A stretch of 64,000 nt of DNA, taken from contig CAYYFQ010000005.1 in the NCBI GenBank assembly GCA_964471475.1, positions 1 to 64,000 of the forward strand, read 5' to 3'. This DNA comes from JAJNBD01 sp964471475 (GTDB lineage Bacteria > Pseudomonadota > Gammaproteobacteria > CAISUE01). Shown here in pieces: positions 42,711 through 50,921 of this stretch (positions within the stretch are counted from its first letter, which is position 1; each line of letters opens with the position of its first letter). The notes beneath the pieces were generated by a model. The model was not told the origin of the DNA. It ran no database searches and saw nothing but the letters and a program-made list of their open reading frames with translations. The position numbers and the translations under genes are program-made.

Positions 42711-43591
42711 TAATGAGATTCCCATCCTAATTTATCTCGTAGTGTTTGAAAATAATCGTAGTCATTAGGGTGCACTAGCTGCAAAGATTTGTGATAGTGT
42801 TGGATCTTGATAGTGGTGGCAGCTTCGATGGGATAACGTTCTTGACTATCAAAACTTACTAAAGCTTGTGCGTCACGTTGCTGCTGCAAGATGATTTTAA
42901 TGGTAGAGTTGGTGCTTACCACAAGGGGGCGGCTGGTTAATTTATGAGGGAGCATGGGGACGATGGCCACTGCATTTAATTGCGGATGCAAAATAGGCCC
43001 TCCCGCCGATAATGCGTAAGCGGTTGATCCCGTAGGAGTGGTGACAATAACGCCATCTGCTCGTTGACGGCAAACAAATTGATCATTAAGCCACAAGTCA
43101 AATTCCAGGAGTTGAGTAGAAGCGCCGGGGGATAAAACAACATCATTCAGTGCGATATTATGATGCGTTTTTTGTCGTGTGCTTGCTTGAATATGGCCAC
43201 TTAATACGCTACGATTTTCAATCCAAAAATTGCCTTTTAAGACAGTAAGCAACCGTTCAGATAATTCTTTGGGTCCGATGTCTGTTAAAAATCCCAAATG
43301 ACCTCGATTCACCCCAAGCAACGGTTTTTGGTGTTCAACGGCTAATTTACTTGCTTTAAGCATACTGCCATCACCTCCGACCACTAAAATTAAATCTGAA
43401 TTTCTAATAAGAGTTTCAGCATCTAAGCAACTTGCTGGATCGAGGTTTAAGATTTTGCCTACTTCATGTTCAAAAAGTGCTTTTATTTGGCACTCGGTGA
43501 GGAGATCAAAAAGCGCTTTGAACGTGTCAAGGTTCGTAGAGGCAAAATTGGGCTTTCCAAGCACACCGACGGTTTTCCAATACATGGTCAT
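42710..43591 (-). CDS. nadK: NAD kinase
   Basis: NadK phosphorylates NAD to NADP. The 293-residue protein shows the GGDGSMLKA motif with catalytic Asp, the LGVNRGHLGFLTD stretch, TPTGSTAYALSAGGPI and LTSRPLV, all standard. ATG at 43585 is an alternative start two codons further on. It is divergent from icmT, with 77 bp between the two starts, and leads the nadK-rimI-pncC-zinc-binding-protein operon. Confidence 0.95.
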   Translation of the reverse strand: MTMYWKTVGVLGKPNFASTNLDTFKALFDLLTECQIKALFEHEVGKILNLDPASCLDAETLIRNSDLILVVGGDGSMLKASKLAVEHQKPLLGVNRGHLGFLTDIGPKELSERLLTVLKGNFWIENRSVLSGHIQASTRQKTHHNIALNDVVLSPGASTQLLEFDLWLNDQFVCRQRADGVIVTTPTGSTAYALSAGGPILHPQLNAVAIVPMLPHKLTSRPLVVSTNSTIKIILQQQRDAQALVSFDSQERYPIEAATTIKIQHYHKSLQLVHPNDYDYFQTLRDKLGWESH

Positions 43592-43668
43592 TTCCTTGTT
43601 TGAGTTACTTGCAATTATATTATAATGCGTTAATATACCAATTACACTTGTTTAATAAGGAGGGGGGT

Positions 43669-43932
43669 ATGGCAGGTGGATTTAGTGAAAATGCGCATTG
43701 GCGAGACTCTGCTCGAGTAACGCGATTTTTTATGATTGACTCTGCTGCAAGTTTTCCATTATTAATTTTTTTAGTGCACATTCGTTGGTGGACTTTTGTT
43801 ACAGCGCTTTTTGCAACAATTTTCTTTGCAGCTATCGCACGATTTGGTTTTACTGTGCCTGTGTTTTTTCGTTGGCTGCGTTTAAAACTGGCGGGCCCTC
43901 GTAAAATTGCAACGCCTTTTTGGAAAACCTAA
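43669..43932 (+). CDS. icmT: Dot/Icm secretion protein IcmT
   Basis: The 87-residue protein contains HWRDSARVTRFFMIDSAASF, the hydrophobic LLIFLVHIRWWTFVTALF and GFTVPVFFRWLRLKLAGP. This matches IcmT, a small inner-membrane protein of the Dot/Icm type IVB system. ATG at 43669 has an AGGAGGGGG site just upstream; the longer frame from 43600 runs through the promoter region. Its stop overlaps the icmS start (TAATG), the same order as in Legionella and Coxiella. Confidence 0.95.
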   Translation: MAGGFSENAHWRDSARVTRFFMIDSAASFPLLIFLVHIRWWTFVTALFATIFFAAIARFGFTVPVFFRWLRLKLAGPRKIATPFWKT

Positions 43933-44270
43933 TGGAAATTAATAAATATCTTATTGAGATAGCTAAAGCAATGGATGTGAGTTTTATTCTCAATAATAAG
44001 CCTATCAGTTATAACGAAGTCTTTTCAGATACTGGTTTATTACCCGCTATGGCGCGCCGCGCTGACCAGTTGAGTTTGTTATGTTTTGGGTACGGGTTGG
44101 GTGTATCTTTTGAAGAAACTGAAAAAGCCGTGGTAGGTGCTCGAGTGATTTTTGATGAAGCTACACCAACAACGCTGCGTTTACTCTGCATTACGGATGT
44201 ACTTTATGAATTAAAACAAGCCTCCACAAATCCTAAAGTGGTTTCGCTTGATGAATTGATGTACGATTAG
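43932..44270 (+). CDS. icmS: Dot/Icm effector chaperone IcmS
   Basis: IcmS is the small acidic adaptor that, with IcmW, delivers a subset of effectors to the Dot/Icm coupling complex. The 112-residue protein shows VFSDTGLLPAMARRADQLSLL, GYGLGVSFEE, the TPTTLRLLCITDVLYEL stretch and the conserved C-terminus LDELMYD, clearly IcmS. Its ATG overlaps the icmT stop. Unlike Legionella and Coxiella loci, no further icm gene follows; pgeF comes next after 3 bp. Confidence 0.95.
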   Translation: MEINKYLIEIAKAMDVSFILNNKPISYNEVFSDTGLLPAMARRADQLSLLCFGYGLGVSFEETEKAVVGARVIFDEATPTTLRLLCITDVLYELKQASTNPKVVSLDELMYD

Positions 44271-44273
44271 TCC

Positions 44274-44909
44274 GTGCTCTCTCCTCACTGGCCAGCTCCA
44301 TCTTTTGTCAAAGCACTATCTCTCACCAAATTAGACGTTGCTTCTAATTATCTGGAAGTTTTCAAAGCTACATTGCTTACCCAAGTTCATGGGAGTGACG
44401 TACTTAGCTTGCCTGCAAGAGCTCCCCTTGTCGGTGATGGAAGTTATACAACGATCCCTTTAACACCGTGTGTGATTAAAACGGCTGATTGTTTAGCGAT
44501 CTTACTGTGCAATACAGCAGGTACGGAAGTGGCGGCATTACATGCGGGTTGGCGTGGTTTGGCGCAAGGAGTGATTGCTAATGGGGTGAGTAAATTTCAA
44601 AGACCGCCAAGCGAGCTTTTAGCATGGATAAGCCCAGGGATTTGTGCTAATCATTATGAAGTAGGTATGGAAGTGTATCAAATGTTTTGTAGCTCAAATG
44701 CTGCTTATGAAGTATGTTTTCGATCGACACGTTTGGATCATTGGTTTTGTGATTTAAATCAACTTGCTCACATACAACTTCAAGCTTTAGGAGTTTCTCA
44801 TATTTATACCGATCATCTTTGTACGTACGAAGATGATCAGTTATTTTATTCCTATCGTCGTGAGCCTCATATCACTGGTCGTTTATTGCATGGAATTTGG
44901 TTGGAATAA
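44274..44909 (+). CDS. pgeF: Purine nucleoside phosphorylase PgeF/YfiH-like (multicopper oxidase fold)
   Basis: The 211-residue protein has the YfiH/PgeF motifs: QVHGSDV, KTADCLAILL with the zinc-binding Cys, ALHAGWRGLAQGVI with His and the C-terminal DDQLFYSYRRE. Family members act on purine nucleosides or in peptidoglycan editing. The start is GTG at 44274, 3 bp after icmS; the N-terminus is somewhat shorter than the usual ~245 residues. Close spacing suggests transcription with icmT-icmS. Confidence 0.9.
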   Translation: MLSPHWPAPSFVKALSLTKLDVASNYLEVFKATLLTQVHGSDVLSLPARAPLVGDGSYTTIPLTPCVIKTADCLAILLCNTAGTEVAALHAGWRGLAQGVIANGVSKFQRPPSELLAWISPGICANHYEVGMEVYQMFCSSNAAYEVCFRSTRLDHWFCDLNQLAHIQLQALGVSHIYTDHLCTYEDDQLFYSYRREPHITGRLLHGIWLE

Positions 44910-44930
44910 AGTGACAATACTCTTTAAGAC

Positions 44931-45068
44931 CTCTGCACTGGACAAAAAATTCACATCGAGGTTAAACGGGTTCTGTCGCTGCAGCATCCCATCGATGCTA
45001 TGCATCGCTGGGAGCCCTGCTTCCGCGCCACCCGTTTTGCTTATGATCGATTTTTGTCCAGTGCAGAG
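44931..45068. mobile_element. 138-bp miniature inverted-repeat element with 9-bp target duplication
   Basis: Perfect 18-bp terminal inverted repeats (CTCTGCACTGGACAAAAA and complement) bound the element. The 9-bp direct repeat CTTTAAGAC is directly adjacent on both sides (44922-44930 and 45069-45077), the mark of transposition. It has no coding capacity. The internal part has further palindromes (ATCGATGCTATGCATCG). A single end of the same type is at 8916-8937. Confidence 0.9.
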
Positions 45069-45225
45069 CTTTAAGACAACTTATCTTAAGCTTGTGATAC
45101 ATTCCAAAGTAAACTCTTCTTGATTTTTTTGTCAGCTTTTTCAACCAGACTTAACGAAGCTTTTTGGATCATGAGAAGATGTCTTTTCTTCTACCATAAG
45201 GTAAAAAAGCTATGCTTCATAATAA

Positions 45226-45370
45226 TAGACCTCTTTCGAAACTCGCTCCTGTGAGAAAAGTTGAAGGAGGCGCGGAGCGCAGAACCGGAGTGTACACGCC
45301 AGTACATGAGGATTTGAGCACCGAACCGACGCACAAATTTTCCACAGAGTAGAGTTTCGAAAGAGGTCTA
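45226..45370. mobile_element. 145-bp inverted-repeat element
   Basis: TAGACCTCTTTCGAAACTC (45226-45244) and its exact complement (45352-45370) form 19-bp terminal inverted repeats. The centre GAGTGTACACGCCAGTACATGA resembles the centre of the ~126-bp hairpin family, so the two may be related. The target duplication is not clear. The right end lies nine bases before the next gene and supplies AAGAGG, which could serve as its ribosome binding site. Confidence 0.75.
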
Positions 45371-45378
45371 ATTATTTT

Positions 45379-45678
45379 GTGTACGTAAAATGTAATGATT
45401 ATCATGATGTGTTTGATATCGGGTTTTTAGAAAATATTTTGGCAATCCATCCTCATGCGCTCCGAGTGCAATTACGTAAACCAACGCTTTATGTGGAAGC
45501 TTTAAAATGCTACAAGCTGGTATACTTTGAATTTGGATTTTCCTTAGAATATGCAAAACGGCGTGTGAGGTTTTTAAAATCGTTATCCGCAAGCAAGCGT
45601 CGTACGTTGATTGAGCGTCATAACGCAAGTTGGGTGGATTTATTAAGAGAATGGGGTGCAAAAACTCAAGGTAATTAA
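45379..45678 (+). CDS. Hypothetical 99-residue protein
   Basis: The product is basic and mostly helical (KPTLYVEALKCYKLVYFEFG, RRVRFLKSLSASKRRTLIERHNASWVDLL). I do not recognise the family. The only available start is GTG at 45379, and the AAGAGG 12 bases ahead belongs to the inverted-repeat element, so an original upstream start may have been displaced by its insertion. It ends 3 bp before queG and is probably co-transcribed with it. Confidence 0.55.
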   Translation: MYVKCNDYHDVFDIGFLENILAIHPHALRVQLRKPTLYVEALKCYKLVYFEFGFSLEYAKRRVRFLKSLSASKRRTLIERHNASWVDLLREWGAKTQGN

Positions 45679-45681
45679 CAT

Positions 45682-46755
45682 ATGACACAATGGTTCGATC
45701 TCACACAACAAATCAAGCAATGGGGAGAAGCATTAGGTTTTCAGCAAGTTGGTATCAGCGATACAGATGTGGCAGAAGCAAAGGCACATTATAAAACTTG
45801 GTTAGCTAATGGTTATGCGGGAGAAATGGATTATTTATCGAAACATGGAGAAAAACGTTATGATTCTGCTTTGTTGATTCCAGGAACCATTCGTGTCATC
45901 AGCGCTCGCTTAGATTACTTACCTCCCGATCCGCAAATTATCGAAACCTTGCAAAATCCAAATCGCGCTTTTATTTCTCGATATGCTGTGGGAGGTGATT
46001 ATCATAAAATCTTAAAAAAGAAATTAAAGCAATTAGCGCTACAAATTACTGAAGCGGTCGGAGAGTGTAGTTTTCGTCCCTTTGTAGACACAGGTCCTGT
46101 GCTTGAAAAAGCGTTCGCGGCTAAGGCTGGTTTGGGATGGCAAGGAAAGCATACCAATCTTTTGAATCGTCACGCGGGCTCTTATTTTTTTTTAGGTATC
46201 CTATTTACCAATTTGCCTTTGGTAATTGATACCCCCGTAAAAAATCATTGCGGATCATGTCAGGCTTGTCTAAAAATTTGTCCAACTCAAGCTATTGTAG
46301 CGCCTTATGTATTAGATGCGCGGCGTTGTATTTCTTACTTAACCATTGAGTTGAAGGGTTCAATTCCTATAGAGTTTAGAAAAAGTATTGGAAACCGCAT
46401 TTACGGATGTGATGATTGTCAATTAGTTTGTCCTTGGAATCGTTATGCTAAGCCTTCTCAAGATTCAGGCTTCACTCCTCGAAATAATTTTTTAACGACG
46501 GAACTTCTGGAGTTATTTGCATGGAGTGAAGAAGAATTTTTAAGTAAAACAGCAGGTATGGCGATTCGCCGAATTAATTATGAATGTTGGTTGAGAAATA
46601 TCGCTGTTGCACTGGGTAATGCGCCTACCTCTCAAGAGGTGATAAAAGCTCTGCAAGAAAAATTAAGTATGGATTCTGCTATGGTGCGTGAACATATTTT
46701 GTGGGCTTTAGCGCAACATGTAACGCCCTATACCTTTTCAGATAATTATTTGTAG
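45682..46755 (+). CDS. queG: Epoxyqueuosine reductase
   Basis: QueG carries out the last step in queuosine formation in tRNA, using cobalamin and two [4Fe-4S] clusters. The cluster ligands are visible in HCGSCQACLKICP and in GCDDCQLVCP, and the preceding part has RPFVDTGPVLEKAFAAKAGLGWQGKHTNLL. The protein of 357 residues has the usual C-terminal HEAT-like extension (EHILWALAQH). It follows the 99-residue gene after 3 bp. Confidence 0.93.
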   Translation: MTQWFDLTQQIKQWGEALGFQQVGISDTDVAEAKAHYKTWLANGYAGEMDYLSKHGEKRYDSALLIPGTIRVISARLDYLPPDPQIIETLQNPNRAFISRYAVGGDYHKILKKKLKQLALQITEAVGECSFRPFVDTGPVLEKAFAAKAGLGWQGKHTNLLNRHAGSYFFLGILFTNLPLVIDTPVKNHCGSCQACLKICPTQAIVAPYVLDARRCISYLTIELKGSIPIEFRKSIGNRIYGCDDCQLVCPWNRYAKPSQDSGFTPRNNFLTTELLELFAWSEEEFLSKTAGMAIRRINYECWLRNIAVALGNAPTSQEVIKALQEKLSMDSAMVREHILWALAQHVTPYTFSDNYL

Positions 46756-46801
46756 CTCTATTCAGATTTCACGGATAATTATCTGAAAGAGTGTAGCATA
46801 G
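46754..46801. repeat. 45-bp repeat also present at 53.95 kb
   Basis: TTCAGATTTCACGGATAATTATCTGAAAGAGTGTAG (given here in parts: TTCAGATTTCACG, ATAATTATCTGAAAGA, TGTAG) matches 53947-53986 with few differences. TTCAGAT and ATCTGAA are inverted arms, so each is a short hairpin. It lies after queG. Confidence 0.6.
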
Positions 46802-46862
46802 GTGAGAAGCACGAAGTGCGATATGGCGATCCAAATTTTTTGTACAGCATGCTCAAAAAATT

Positions 46863-47813
46863 ATGTTACGAAATACTAAAATATTGGCTTATACTTTTGT
46901 TGAACTTTTATTATCTTTTTGCTTAGGAATCATGTTGCTCACAGCGATGATCCATTTTTTTATTTACAGTGTAAAAATTTATCACCAACAACAACTGAAG
47001 CAACAATTGTTGGGTGAAGCAAATATACTAAGCCACGATTGGGAAAGCACTTTTAGTAATATGGGAGATGGAGGGTGTGGTAAGCCGATAAATTATGCAT
47101 CGATAAACAATTTAACCGATTATCCATTGCTGACTTCGCAAGGGCTACAGCTTCTGCCAGCAAATTCAATGAATTTGCCACTACTTTTTCCACGTGCTGA
47201 TCGAAAAAAATTATTGGCAAATAGTTTTATTGTGGTGGTAGAAGGGCCTGCTGGTAGCTATGACAATGCGATTTATGATGCTCAGCAAAAAGCATTGTTG
47301 ACAGCTCAACCAACCTTGATAAAAGATGATATTGCCTTGCTTACTAATTGTCAGCAAAACCTTTTGGTTCCTATTAAAAATATCCGCCAAAGAGGTCAAC
47401 AAAAAGAGATTGTGATAGATCTTTCTGAAAGACATGCAGAATTGAAAAATAATATTGAGCGGGCAGCTGGTGTGAAATTACTCAATGAGAAAGGGAATAA
47501 GTTGTCGTTTTATTTAATTGCTCCTTGGAAAATTACTTTTTGGTATATCATGCGAAATTCGCATCACACGTATAGTCTCTATAAAATTCAATTTCCGCAT
47601 GATACAACGCCTGTAGAATTAATCGCTAACATAAAGAATATCACTGCTCGCGTCTACCAAAATGGTCAATGGTTAAATGAGGCATCTATTACACACTGGG
47701 AGGACATCCAAGCCCTTCGCTTTAACGTGGTGTTAGAAAAAGAAAATCAAACCCTCAATTGGCCGATTGGTATTGTGTTTTGTGGGTATAACTTTTCGAT
47801 GAGTTGTGTATGA
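46863..47813 (+). CDS. PilW-like prepilin-type protein
   Basis: The 316-residue protein has a type IV prepilin N-terminus: short leader, then YTFVELLLSFCLGIMLLTAM with Glu5 of the mature form. The residue before the cut (Ala9) is not the usual Gly. A long, mostly beta region with four Cys follows. This fits PilW-type minor pilins involved in pilus initiation. The next gene also has a pilin-like N-terminus, suggesting a minor-pilin pair. No pilus assembly genes are in the window. It could be degenerate because of the missing Gly. Confidence 0.65.
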   Translation: MLRNTKILAYTFVELLLSFCLGIMLLTAMIHFFIYSVKIYHQQQLKQQLLGEANILSHDWESTFSNMGDGGCGKPINYASINNLTDYPLLTSQGLQLLPANSMNLPLLFPRADRKKLLANSFIVVVEGPAGSYDNAIYDAQQKALLTAQPTLIKDDIALLTNCQQNLLVPIKNIRQRGQQKEIVIDLSERHAELKNNIERAAGVKLLNEKGNKLSFYLIAPWKITFWYIMRNSHHTYSLYKIQFPHDTTPVELIANIKNITARVYQNGQWLNEASITHWEDIQALRFNVVLEKENQTLNWPIGIVFCGYNFSMSCV

Positions 47814-48220
47814 AAAAAGGGAGCTCAGGTGTTATTCTCGTGAGCGTGTTGCTGATCGTAGGATTATTGATGATTCTTACTTTAAGTATGCTCAGTATTT
47901 TAAATCATCAACAAAAACTTAGCCGTTTTAAAATACGCCGAAATGATCAGCAACAAGAAATTTTTTATACGCTTTTACACCTCTTCCCTTCTTTTGAAAT
48001 GCAGCACAGTGATTGCCATTTGCAGGTTAATAATTTACAAAATCCTTGGGTTTTGCTTCAAGAAAATGATCCTCATTCTATTTGTTATAAAAAAACAGGT
48101 GGGGTGGAGATCAAATATATAGAGATAGCCAACCCTAACTTTCGTTCGACACGTATCGATATTATGGCGCGAAATTTCGGTGATCTGGAATGGCAAAATT
48201 GGCAGATGGAAATGGTATAA
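47810..48220 (+). CDS. PilX/GspK-like minor pilin candidate
   Basis: From ATG at 47810 the protein of 136 residues begins MKKGSSGVILVSVLLIVGLLM, a hydrophobic segment like PilX-type minor pilins (QxGxALIxALxLLxxL). The soluble part is short and contains two Cys. Its start overlaps the end of the PilW-like gene by 4 bp, so they are co-translated. Function in pilus assembly is inferred from these features only. Confidence 0.55.
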   Translation: MKKGSSGVILVSVLLIVGLLMILTLSMLSILNHQQKLSRFKIRRNDQQQEIFYTLLHLFPSFEMQHSDCHLQVNNLQNPWVLLQENDPHSICYKKTGGVEIKYIEIANPNFRSTRIDIMARNFGDLEWQNWQMEMV

Positions 48221-48248
48221 TCGTTCTACTTAATTTTTTTTGGACCCT

Positions 48249-49352
48249 ATGGAAAATATATTGCCAACATGGAGTTTTGATCCCATCACTCAAACGTTAA
48301 AGTGCTCTGGCGCTTGGACTATTTTAAATTTATCAGCAAATTTTGAAAGTAAACTCCTTAAAAATACTTTCGGTGCGATTAAAATACTTGATGTAATAGG
48401 AGTTACCCAGCTTGATATGGCGGGCGCTTTTTTTCTGTTGCAATTGATTGCAAAATGGCAAATTAAAACAATCCAGTCTAGGGAGGAACAACAAAAATTA
48501 CTAGCTTTGGTGCAACAATATCCTTTACCATCTTCTTCCGCTTTTCCCAAAATTAAACCTCCTTGGTTAGCCCGTTTAGGGGAATGGGCATATAACAGCT
48601 ATTTAGAAATGCTTGACTATCTCATATTCGCAGGAGAGGTTTTTTGCTATATAGGTACTTGGTGCGCCCATCCTTCACGTATTTTGTGGCGAAACACTTT
48701 AAAAGTGATCGAAATTGCAGGCTATTTTAGTACACCGATTATTGGGCTACTTTCTTTTTTAATTGGTATTGTTTTAGCTTATCAAATGGGAATACAGCTT
48801 GAAAATTATGGTGCAAATATTTATGTGGTGAATTTATTAGGGATTTCTATTTTAAGGGAATTTGCGCCACTTATGACGGCCATTATTGTGGCAGGACGCA
48901 CGGGCTCTGCCTTTACGGCAGAACTTGGTACCATGAAAGTGAACCAAGAAATTGATGCGTTAACCACAATGGGAGTTAAACCTATTGAATATTTAGTGGC
49001 ACCAAAAGTTATTGGTTTACTCATTGCCATGCCTTTACTGAGCATGTGGGCGGTTTTCACAGGTTTATTGGGTGGAATGATTATGTCTAAGGTCATGCTT
49101 GGAATTACTTTTCAAGTGTTTTGGCATCAATTTCAAGAAGCTATCACGGTGCGGCAATTATGGATTGGGCTAATGAAAACCCCCGTCTTTGCTTTTATTG
49201 TGGCTTCTATTGGGTGCTTTCAAGGATTTTCAGTAGAGCTCGGCGCTGCCAGTGTGGGTTTACGAACGACTCGGAGTGTTGTGCAATCTTTGTTTTTAAT
49301 TATTGTGGCAGATGCTTTCTTCTCTATTTTGTTGAGTTATTTTCATGCCTAA
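48249..49352 (+). CDS. mlaE: MlaE-type permease with N-terminal STAS domain
   Basis: The 367-residue protein begins with a STAS-like domain (~10-100, VIGVTQLDMAGAFFLLQ) and continues with the MlaE permease (~110-367): GIVLAYQMGIQLENYGANIYVVNLLGISILREFAPLMTAIIVAGRTGSAFTAELGTMKV (key parts quoted: REFAPLMTAI, GRTGSAFTAELG). MlaE-type permeases move phospholipids between inner and outer membrane together with an ATPase and an MCE protein. The start is ATG at 48249; a TTG three codons earlier also fits. It overlaps mlaF by 8 bp. Confidence 0.88.
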   Translation: MENILPTWSFDPITQTLKCSGAWTILNLSANFESKLLKNTFGAIKILDVIGVTQLDMAGAFFLLQLIAKWQIKTIQSREEQQKLLALVQQYPLPSSSAFPKIKPPWLARLGEWAYNSYLEMLDYLIFAGEVFCYIGTWCAHPSRILWRNTLKVIEIAGYFSTPIIGLLSFLIGIVLAYQMGIQLENYGANIYVVNLLGISILREFAPLMTAIIVAGRTGSAFTAELGTMKVNQEIDALTTMGVKPIEYLVAPKVIGLLIAMPLLSMWAVFTGLLGGMIMSKVMLGITFQVFWHQFQEAITVRQLWIGLMKTPVFAFIVASIGCFQGFSVELGAASVGLRTTRSVVQSLFLIIVADAFFSILLSYFHA

Positions 49353-50112
49353 TCCTATTATTGCCGTCCAAAATATTACCACCGTGATTGACGAAAATGT
49401 CATATTAAAAGATCTTAGCTTAACCGTCATGCCTCAAGAAATTTTAGCTTTAGTGGGAGGAAGTGGTGCCGGTAAATCTACTTTATTAAATGTGATGTTA
49501 ATGTTATTGCCTATTACGACGGGCAGTATCACGATTCTTGATGAAAATATTGAGCATTTGAAAGGAAAAGAGCTTGAAAAGTTTCGAACCCATTTAAGTG
49601 TGATGTTTCAAGGGGGCGCTTTATTCAGTGAATTAACAGTGTTGGAAAATGTATTATTTGCCATGCGTCAACATAGTCAATTATCGTTAATTGAAATGCG
49701 ATCATTGGCCTTGTTAAAGATTTTAATGGCTGGTCTTCCACAGAGCGCAGCAAATAAATATCCTGCGGAATTAAGTGGAGGTATGATCAAGCGGGCGGCG
49801 GTCGCTCGGGCGCTTGCTTTGGATCCTGCCATTTTATTTTTAGATGAACCCAGTGCGGGATTAGATCCTATTACAGCAAATGCACTGGATCAACTGATTC
49901 TTAATTTGCGAGCGAGCTTAGGGTTGACAATCGTTGTGGTGACCCATGATTTAGATACCTTAGTGACCGTTCCTGATCGCATCGTTTTTTTGGGCGATGG
50001 TAAAGTGCTTGCCTGTGATACTTTAGCTAATCTTATTCAATCGCCCATCCCAGAAGTGAAAGCCTATTTCACCAGTACTCGAGCTGCTCGAACTTTTGGA
50101 GAAAGTGACTAG
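49345..50112 (+). CDS. mlaF: MlaF-type ABC transporter ATPase
   Basis: The 255-residue ATPase shows Walker A GGSGAGKST, Q-loop MFQGGALF, signature ELSGGMIKRAAVARALA and Walker B ILFLDEPSAGLD, the MlaF pattern (LSGGM-x-K-R). It pairs with the preceding MlaE. No MCE/MlaD gene follows, so the MCE partner is encoded elsewhere; mlaC and mlaB are 7 kb downstream. Confidence 0.9.
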   Translation: MPNPIIAVQNITTVIDENVILKDLSLTVMPQEILALVGGSGAGKSTLLNVMLMLLPITTGSITILDENIEHLKGKELEKFRTHLSVMFQGGALFSELTVLENVLFAMRQHSQLSLIEMRSLALLKILMAGLPQSAANKYPAELSGGMIKRAAVARALALDPAILFLDEPSAGLDPITANALDQLILNLRASLGLTIVVVTHDLDTLVTVPDRIVFLGDGKVLACDTLANLIQSPIPEVKAYFTSTRAARTFGESD

Positions 50113-50164
50113 TTACTATGCGCTTGCCCTGCTAATTTATTTTTTATAGAGTGACTAGTCACTG
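50104..50164. repeat. Repeat block after mlaF
   Basis: It contains ATGCGCTTGCCCTG (50118-50131), one arm of the palindrome at 23027-23066, and the palindrome AGTGACTAGTCACT (50150-50163). GTGACTAGTTAC at 50104-50115 recurs at 35868-35879. These are shared fragments of dispersed repeats. Confidence 0.45.
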
Positions 50165-50254
50165 GAGAAAATCTTAAGCGAAGCTTAATAATTAACATGC
50201 TAAAGTAAGTATAAACGCGTAAATTACGAGTGTAATAATAAAAAATGGTGTCAT

Positions 50255-50779
50255 ATGACTTCTTTAAATAAGAATTTCACAGAAACTCTTATCTCTGTAG
50301 GATTATCGAGAGAGGGAGAATTTTCTGTGAAAAATAATAATAATAAAAATATTCTTGAAGTATTAAAAGCATTGCTAGGGTTATATTCCAATCCTTATTA
50401 TGTATCCAATGAATTTGGCCGAGATCAAACCTTAGAAAGCGAAGTAGATTTTCAAACAACGTATCATGAAACTTTAGCAAAAACCATTGAAAAAGTGCTA
50501 AAGCAACTCGATTGGCAACAAGATAGCAGTTTTCTCAAGCAGACGATCGCAGAGCTTTTTCGATCAGCAATGATCGATATTAAAAATGAGAATCATCCTT
50601 TAACACAACATATTAATGGAATTTTTCGAGACTTTCCTCTTTCTTTATCTACATTAGTGGAGGAAAAAAAACATCCGCTTTTTACTAAAGCTGGGGAGAA
50701 ATTAGAGGCAGCAACGGCTTCTGATGTTCTAGAAACACCGCTTTCTTCTCAGCTTGATGTGAGTGCCACAAGAAAATAA
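50255..50779 (+). CDS. Hypothetical protein
   Basis: I do not recognise this 174-residue protein. It is acidic, mostly helical, without signal peptide or membrane segments, and has an Asn/Lys run (NNNNK) near residue 29. It has no clear Shine-Dalgarno sequence before the ATG. It lies alone between mlaF and mnmG, with over 130 bp on both sides. Lineage-specific or effector status is possible. Confidence 0.55.
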   Translation: MTSLNKNFTETLISVGLSREGEFSVKNNNNKNILEVLKALLGLYSNPYYVSNEFGRDQTLESEVDFQTTYHETLAKTIEKVLKQLDWQQDSSFLKQTIAELFRSAMIDIKNENHPLTQHINGIFRDFPLSLSTLVEEKKHPLFTKAGEKLEAATASDVLETPLSSQLDVSATRK

Positions 50780-50921
50780 TTTATGGCGAGCGCCGTCGTC
50801 TGGTACAGCATTTCATTAATTTCGCTATCCTTATAACTATCGGCAGCGCTCGAGTTTGCGGCTATTCTTCCTCTTCGGTAAAATGTACGCATGTTAAAAA
50901 AATTATTTAAAACTAGACACA

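Noticed and set aside
45368..45688. Minus-strand frame of 106 codons opposite the 99-residue gene
   Set aside because: The plus frame is closely spaced with queG and has a more protein-like composition; the minus frame begins inside queG and shows no family features. The choice is not beyond doubt.
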